Of a stretch of 12,890 nt of DNA, positions 9,551 to 12,890 are shown piece by piece. The stretch comes from Ochromonadaceae sp. CCMP2298. Taxonomy: Eukaryota > Sar > Synurophyceae > Ochromonadales > Ochromonadaceae. Position numbers and translations under genes: made by a program. The stretch covers positions 1 to 12,890 of the forward strand of contig MU634366.1 of the NCBI GenBank assembly GCA_026770595.1. Reading direction: 5' to 3'. The notes beneath the pieces were generated by a model. That model saw only the letters and a program-made list of their open reading frames with translations. It made no database searches and was not told the origin of the DNA. The first letter of the stretch is position 1. The number at the start of each line of letters is the position of its first letter.

Positions 9551-10000
9551 GCCTGCCTCACGTACACGCACACACACACGCACACACATATACGTCCACA
9601 GCAGGGGGAGGGGGGGTAGGCATGGTGCTGCAGGGTGCTCGCCGTATCACCTTAAATTAGTGTGCGTGCTACTATGGATGTACATTTGTTATGACTGAAA
9701 CTAATCACTAAATATTTGTAAGTATCTTACCCTACCCATACCTACCTACAACATACCTACTAATACATGACCTATCAGTGATCCCTGGCCCTCTGCTCTA
9801 TGGATACTCTATTGCCACATTAGAATAATGAGTGATGAAGGATGGGTGATGGGAGACGGGTGGAGATGGGTGGGCGGGTGGCTGTATGCACCTATACCTC
9901 TATGCACCTATGCACCTATGCACCTATGCACCTGCACAGCCATCGTGTCAGGTGCAGGTGCATCCGCCCTTATCCCCACATACGGCCACCCACACCATAT
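9551..10000. other. Convergent intergenic region with microsatellites
   Basis: This spacer lies between the 3' ends of the plus-strand J-protein gene and the minus-strand membrane protein gene, so it must hold both 3' UTRs and terminators. It contains a CA-rich tract at about 9565-9588, a mixed AT-rich stretch at 9650-9830 and the CTATGCAC array at 9900-9931. I see no canonical AATAAA signal downstream of 9550 and no gene. Confidence 0.6.
9900..9931. repeat. CTATGCAC tandem repeat, four copies
   Basis: Four perfect head-to-tail copies of the octamer CTATGCAC occur at 9900-9931, flanked by related CACCTATACCT and CTGCAC words that look like diverged extra copies. It is located in the putative 3' UTR zone between the two convergent genes. 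It is most likely a replication-slippage minisatellite. Confidence 0.8.
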
Positions 10001-11679
10001 TCAGGGGGAGGCGTGGTTCTGTACATCCCCCTGCACCCCCTCCACCTTCTTCTGGCCTTCGATATAAACCTTGCCCGTGCTGACCGTGCCCGTGCCCTTG
10101 CGCTGGTGGAAGCACAAGGCAGCGAATGCCAGCACCAGCAGCACCACCGCAGCCGCGACGACGCCCCCAATCAGAGCACCATCCACACCCGCAGATGAGC
10201 TGCCCAGTCCGGAGGGCACTGCGGTGGGCGCTGTGGTGGGGTAAGCAGTTCTCGCGAGGGGCGAAACTAGGAAATCTGAATAGGGGGCGAAACTGAATAT
10301 AAGGTATATATGTAAGTGGGTATTAGGTATAAGGTGTATGTGTATATATATATGTATGTATGTATGTATTTATTTATGCATATATCTAGGTATAAGTATT
10401 ACCTGGTGACGGTCAGGGGCAACACGCCCACAGCAGACGAGACTTCGGCGGACAGCACGGCCTGCAGCGCGGAGAGTAGGTTGCCGCTGGACAGGCTGCT
10501 GTTGAGCTGAGCCACGGTGGAGTCGTACAAGGCATTTGCACCCAGGGCCTCGTCCTCCAGCACCAGGGTGGTGGGGTAAGTGATCTTTACGCCATTGGAC
10601 TGCAAAGTCCTCCGGGCCCCCTCTACACCCTCTTGCTCGGATGCGGCAATGGGGCTGAGACACCTGAAACAAGGGAAAGCGGTTACATCCGCAGCTGTGA
10701 GGCAGCAGAGGCTGTCCGCTACCGGTAGAGCGAACCCCAGCTCATTGGGTGGGACTACAGAGAGGCCCAGCTCGCCCGCCACGGCGCCCAGGAAACTGGC
10801 GCTGTTGGAGGCGTCGGCGTTGAACTGCGTGACTGTTACATTTGAGAGGCTCAGGAAGCCAAAGAACTGCAGCTGCTGCATCAATACCCTCGAGGGGGGC
10901 ATGGTTTCGCTCCGAGGGCTGGGGCTGCGCGTGGGTACGCGGGAGGGAGCGGGAGAGGGAGCAGGGGAGGGTCTAAGGGTGGGCTCTGCAGTTGTGGGTG
11001 CGGGGGAGGGAGCGGAGGGGGCAAGGGTAGAGGGAGCAGGGGAGGGTCTAAGGGTGGGCTCTGTTGTTGTGATGATCACCGTGGCCTCCATCCGACAGGA
11101 CTCGCCACCAAAGCAGCCCAGCTCCAGAACCATGGTGTCGCGGCTTTCTTCCGCATAGACGTAGTCGATCTTGGCGCAGCCGCACTGACCATTAGCATTA
11201 CTATAACCAAAATCACCATCGCAGTCTCGGGCCGACGCCAACTCCAAGGTAGATGTGCCTTGTACCAGTGCCAGGCGGATTAGGTGAACCCTCAGACCCT
11301 CTGGGGGCAGCACCGAGCACGTGTAGAAGAGGAACTTTTCGCCCGGGCACGCATCTTGATACACCGACACCGTGTTCTGCTACGCAAAACGAGTGTTGCT
11401 CAGAATACCCGTGGTGTACGGGAAGACGTTCACAGCTGCTACCAACTTCTTCGCAAACGCAGATACGCCGTGCACTTGCTGGTACTCGTGCTCGAGGTCC
11501 TTCTTGCTCGGCATCTTTATCTCCTGCTGCACGGGTGTCCGCAAGGAGGGGGAGTCGCTCTCCACCTGCGCAGACATCGAGTTGGTCAGCGGCACTGCGC
11601 CACGCACCCCCTGCATCCCCTGCACGCACGCCAGCTGCGACCACAGGGCCACAGCCATCAAGCAGAAAGCGAGAAACAT
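10001..11679 (-). CDS. Type I membrane protein with Pro/Ser stalk; in-frame TAG at codon 100
   Basis: Two exons, 11679-10403 and 10292-10001, join to 522 residues if the TAG at 11382-11380 (codon 100) is read through or spliced out. Residues 1-21 form a signal peptide (MFLAFCLMAVALW), which is why I chose this ATG over the in-frame one at 11844. An ectodomain of about residues 100-200 has paired cysteines (CPGEKFLFYTC, CGCAKIDY, LGCFGGESC). A stalk at about 205-255 repeats EPTLRPSPAPS. Next comes a SEA-like region with TQFNADASNSASFLGAVAG and, further on, RRTLQSNGVKITY. A transmembrane helix at about 465-487 is followed by HQRK and a cytoplasmic tail of about 35 residues. The protein is probably at the cell surface; the ligand or role is unknown. 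The same frame is protein-like on both sides of the TAG, so it may be a nonsense allele, a sequence error, readthrough, or a missed small intron. Confidence 0.7.
10293..10402 (-). other. Last intron of the membrane protein gene
   Basis: This is a 110-base minus-strand intron with donor ACCAG|GTAATA (exon ends at 10403) and acceptor TATATTCAG|T (exon resumes at 10292). The join is phase 2 and keeps the frame into the transmembrane exon. The interior holds ATGT/TATA microsatellite sequence. Another frame-compatible acceptor, CGCGAG, lies about 40 bases further into the exon and would delete a short juxtamembrane stretch, so the exact acceptor is not certain. Confidence 0.7.
10331..10380. repeat. 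Intronic TA / TATG microsatellite
   Basis: A TATATATATA run is followed by four or five TATG units and TTTA units. It lies wholly inside the last intron of the minus-strand gene and has no visible function. Confidence 0.75.
10954..11063 (-). repeat. 35-bp perfect direct repeat coding the stalk
   Basis: An identical 35-base sequence occurs at 10954-10988 and 11029-11063, a period of 75 bases or exactly 25 codons. It encodes the duplicated EPTLRPSPAPS motif of the Pro/Ser/Thr stalk. The perfect identity and in-frame period indicate a recent tandem duplication that lengthened the stalk without breaking the frame. Such stalks are usually extended and O-glycosylated (family knowledge, not shown here). 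Confidence 0.8.
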
Positions 11680-11694
11680 AATACGGAAGCTCTT

Positions 11695-11806
11695 CTGTTT
11701 GCGAGGGTTTGTGGGCAGGGGCACAAGAGAGAGTGAGGAAAAAAGAAGAGAGCGGGGAGTACAAGAGAGAAGAAAGGTAAGAGGGCGAATAAACAAAGTA
11801 ATATAC
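11695..11806 (-). other. Candidate 5' UTR intron of the membrane protein gene
   Basis: Upstream of the chosen ATG, the minus strand has a donor-like GCGG|GTATAT at 11806 and an acceptor CGCAAACAG at 11695. The intervening 112 bases are strongly pyrimidine-rich in the transcript sense (runs of CTTTCTTCTCTC). The size matches the 110-base downstream intron. If real, the ATG at 11844 would open a short uORF that overlaps the main start in another frame. Without transcript evidence this is only a proposal. Confidence 0.4.
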
Positions 11807-11844
11807 CCGCAATCATTACAGACTCGACACATTGCGCGCGCCAT

Positions 11845-12007
11845 ACCTAATTCGCTCGAGACGAGTTGCTGATTCCGACGCTGGACGGGTGCCGGGTTAG
11901 GGTTCGGGTTCGATCTCCAGAGTTTAGAAATGAAATAAGTCGCTGCTTATAATGATCGAGTGGAAAGGAACCATCTCCCTACCCGTGCTCCGCCGCCTGC
12001 AATTTAA
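11845..12007. other. Intergenic segment, likely promoter side of the membrane gene
   Basis: There is no gene here. It contains one telomere-like GGGTTAGGGTTCGGGTTCG stretch near 11894-11912, too short to be a telomere array. Given the gene orientation, this stretch probably includes the upstream regulatory region of the minus-strand membrane protein gene, but no defined element is visible. Confidence 0.4.
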
Positions 12008-12063
12008 GAGGGCTGAAAATGCGATTTAAAAAATCAAGCCTTCTTTAAATCGCACCTTCCCTC
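12008..12063. repeat. Stem-loop with 11-bp AT-rich inner arms
   Basis: TGCGATTTAAA (12020-12030) is perfectly complementary to TTTAAATCGCA (12044-12054) around a 13-base loop. An outer pair GAGGG (12008-12012) and CCCTC (12059-12063) extends the stem with a bulge. It abuts the stronger hairpin at 12065-12126, so the two may form one structured unit. Confidence 0.65.
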
Positions 12064-12064
12064 T

Positions 12065-12126
12065 GTTGCGGCGCGAAGTGTAACGCCTATTCTTAAAAGA
12101 ATAGGCGTAACACTTCGCGCCGCAAC
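12065..12126. repeat. Near-perfect 30-bp-arm inverted repeat (hairpin)
   Basis: Positions 12065-12094 are complementary to 12097-12126 at 29 of 30 positions, with only two bases between the arms. The arms begin GTTGCGGCGCGAAGTGT and end CGCCTATTCTT at the centre. The single mismatch is at 12082 against 12109. It is not inside a gene. It could be a foldback/MITE-type insertion, a structured RNA, or a recent inverted duplication. Confidence 0.9.
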
Positions 12127-12141
12127 GTAAAGGGGGATTTT

Positions 12142-12407
12142 CTCGCCCTCAATTTGCACCCAAATTCGTCGCTCGCCCTCAAAACCGTAAAATCCAAAAT
12201 TTGGCCACGATAAAAATTCAAAACCCTAGTCACGGGGCGAGTACCGGGCGACTCCGCGAGCCCCAGGATGGCGGGCGACTGCACGAGCCCTTGGTCACAA
12301 AAAGAGTGCGAGAATGACCCTAAGCCTCCGGTGCACACCCTTAGTGGGTCTAGGCGCGAGCCCTAGTGATTCAATAGGCTCGAATCCTAGGTTACCGCGG
12401 CGCGAGC
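12142..12407. repeat. Degenerate short-repeat region (CTCGCCCTCAA, GGGCGACT..GAGCCC)
   Basis: CTCGCCCTCAA occurs at 12142-12152 and 12172-12182, 30 bases apart. An 18-base unit starting GGGCGACT and ending GAGCCC occurs at 12246-12263 and 12273-12290 with two differences, 27 bases apart. Related GCGCGAGC words recur at about 12353 and 12400. The region follows the two hairpins directly and has no convincing ORF. It may be the body of a non-coding mobile element or a decayed satellite. From here to 12725 the sequence becomes AT-rich with no gene. Confidence 0.5.
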
Positions 12408-12725
12408 TCTAAAAACCCCAGGCCCAAAGGGCGGACCAAAAACCCAAGGTCAACGGACGAACTCTGGGCTTCTGTACAACGGCTGGACTTCTGGCAACTG
12501 TAGCGAAAAGTATTTTAAACCTGCGTTGGTTTTCGGGGGAAAAAAGAAAGAACTAAATGTCTGGGATAAAGTCTCGGATGTGGTTTTCGTGAATGCATAT
12601 TTTTTTAATGTTAGGTTTGAACAATTTTATCATTTGCACATATGTACATGTATGTGTATAAGGAGAACATAGTATGTATGCATCTAGTGGACAGTAAACA
12701 GCATTATGTACTAATATCTAAAGTG

Positions 12726-12890
12726 CTAATCGTCACTGTCCTCATCCTGAGTCTCTGGTCCCCCCCTACCCCCGCCCCATCCCCTACCAAGACGATTGTG
12801 CGCTCTGCTTGAAGACCCAGTACCGGGTCTTGTGGGAGTCCCACTCTGAAGCAGCACGATTGATCCCCCCCCCCTGCCCCCACCACCCCC
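12726..12890 (-). CDS. Partial Gly/Arg-rich protein, C-terminus only
   Basis: The minus-strand frame is open from the window edge (12890) to a TAG at 12728-12726, giving 54 residues with no start visible. It begins Gly-rich with an Arg (GGGGGRGGGSIVLLQSG), continues PTRPGTGSSSRAHNRL and GWGGGRGG, and ends in the acidic tail PETQDEDSDD. RGG-type and acidic tails are common in RNA-binding or nuclear proteins, but that is only a resemblance. A second frame on the same strand is also open (ending in TISTLDIST) and cannot be ruled out, especially as poly-G runs are error-prone. Confidence 0.4.
   Translation of the reverse strand, partial: GGGGGRGGGSIVLLQSGTPTRPGTGSSSRAHNRLGRGWGGGRGGPETQDEDSDD

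Noticed and set aside
10666-10690. Small intron candidate GTAACC..TTTCAG in the membrane protein gene
   Set aside because: Would be only 23 bases and would shift the frame, while the unspliced reading continues as a plausible SEA-like domain.
11894-11912. Telomere-like GGGTTAGGG stretch
   Set aside because: Only one TTAGGG unit followed by GGGTTCG variants; not an array.
11900-11925. Possible tRNA B-box (GGTTCGATCTCC)
   Set aside because: No matching A-box, acceptor stem or cloverleaf found around it.
12375-12405. tRNA T-arm-like GGCTCGAATCC
   Set aside because: No complementary acceptor stem or anticodon arm upstream; judged part of the degenerate repeat region.
1-12890. CRISPR array, bacterial operon or defence cluster
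   Set aside because: No spaced direct repeats of suitable length, no Shine-Dalgarno-linked gene strings; introns and retroelement remnants indicate a eukaryotic nuclear genome.

Overview
This is a nuclear genomic window from a eukaryote, probably a unicellular alga or related protist; I do not assign a lineage. The evidence is GT..AG introns interrupting protein genes, no bacterial operon structure or ribosome-binding sites, decayed retrotransposon sequence, microsatellites, and GC-rich genes set in lower-GC spacers. The Pro/Ser/Thr stalk and SEA-like ectodomain of the second gene resemble algal cell-surface proteins, but that is an inference.

Layout. (1) About 1-660: gene-poor, with a cluster of short CAGGGAA/TTCCCTG motifs, some in inverted pairs. 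(2) About 660-2610, minus strand: a decayed retrotransposon. It carries reverse transcriptase motifs (YVDD) followed by the C-terminal catalytic half of a tyrosine recombinase, which is the combination of DIRS-like elements. It is broken by frameshifts and stops, and RNase H appears to be deleted. (3) 2611-4152: spacer with one weak broken reading frame and a poly-C tract. (4) 4153-9550, plus strand: the main gene, a three-exon, roughly 1668-residue co-chaperone with a very long low-complexity N-terminus, TPR repeats and a C-terminal J domain with an intact HPD motif (DNAJC7/TPR2-like order). (5) 9551-10000: convergent intergenic region with CA and CTATGCAC tandem repeats. (6) 10001-11679, minus strand: a predicted secreted, single-pass membrane protein with signal peptide, cysteine-rich ectodomain, duplicated Pro/Ser stalk, SEA-like region, transmembrane helix and short cytoplasmic tail. 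One in-frame TAG sits at codon 100 unless a small intron removes it. (7) 11850-12720: spacer with two abutting hairpins (one nearly perfect, with 30-bp arms) and degenerate short repeats. (8) 12726-12890, minus strand: the probable C-terminus of a Gly/Arg-rich protein that runs off the window.

The two main genes converge on the 9551-10000 spacer, and nothing in the sequence ties them into one pathway. I found no CRISPR array, operon or gene cluster that looks like a new defence or metabolic system. The most unusual items are the DIRS-like fossil, the J protein with its huge disordered extension and internal YSLG..DIL repeat, the stop-containing membrane protein gene, and the paired hairpins.
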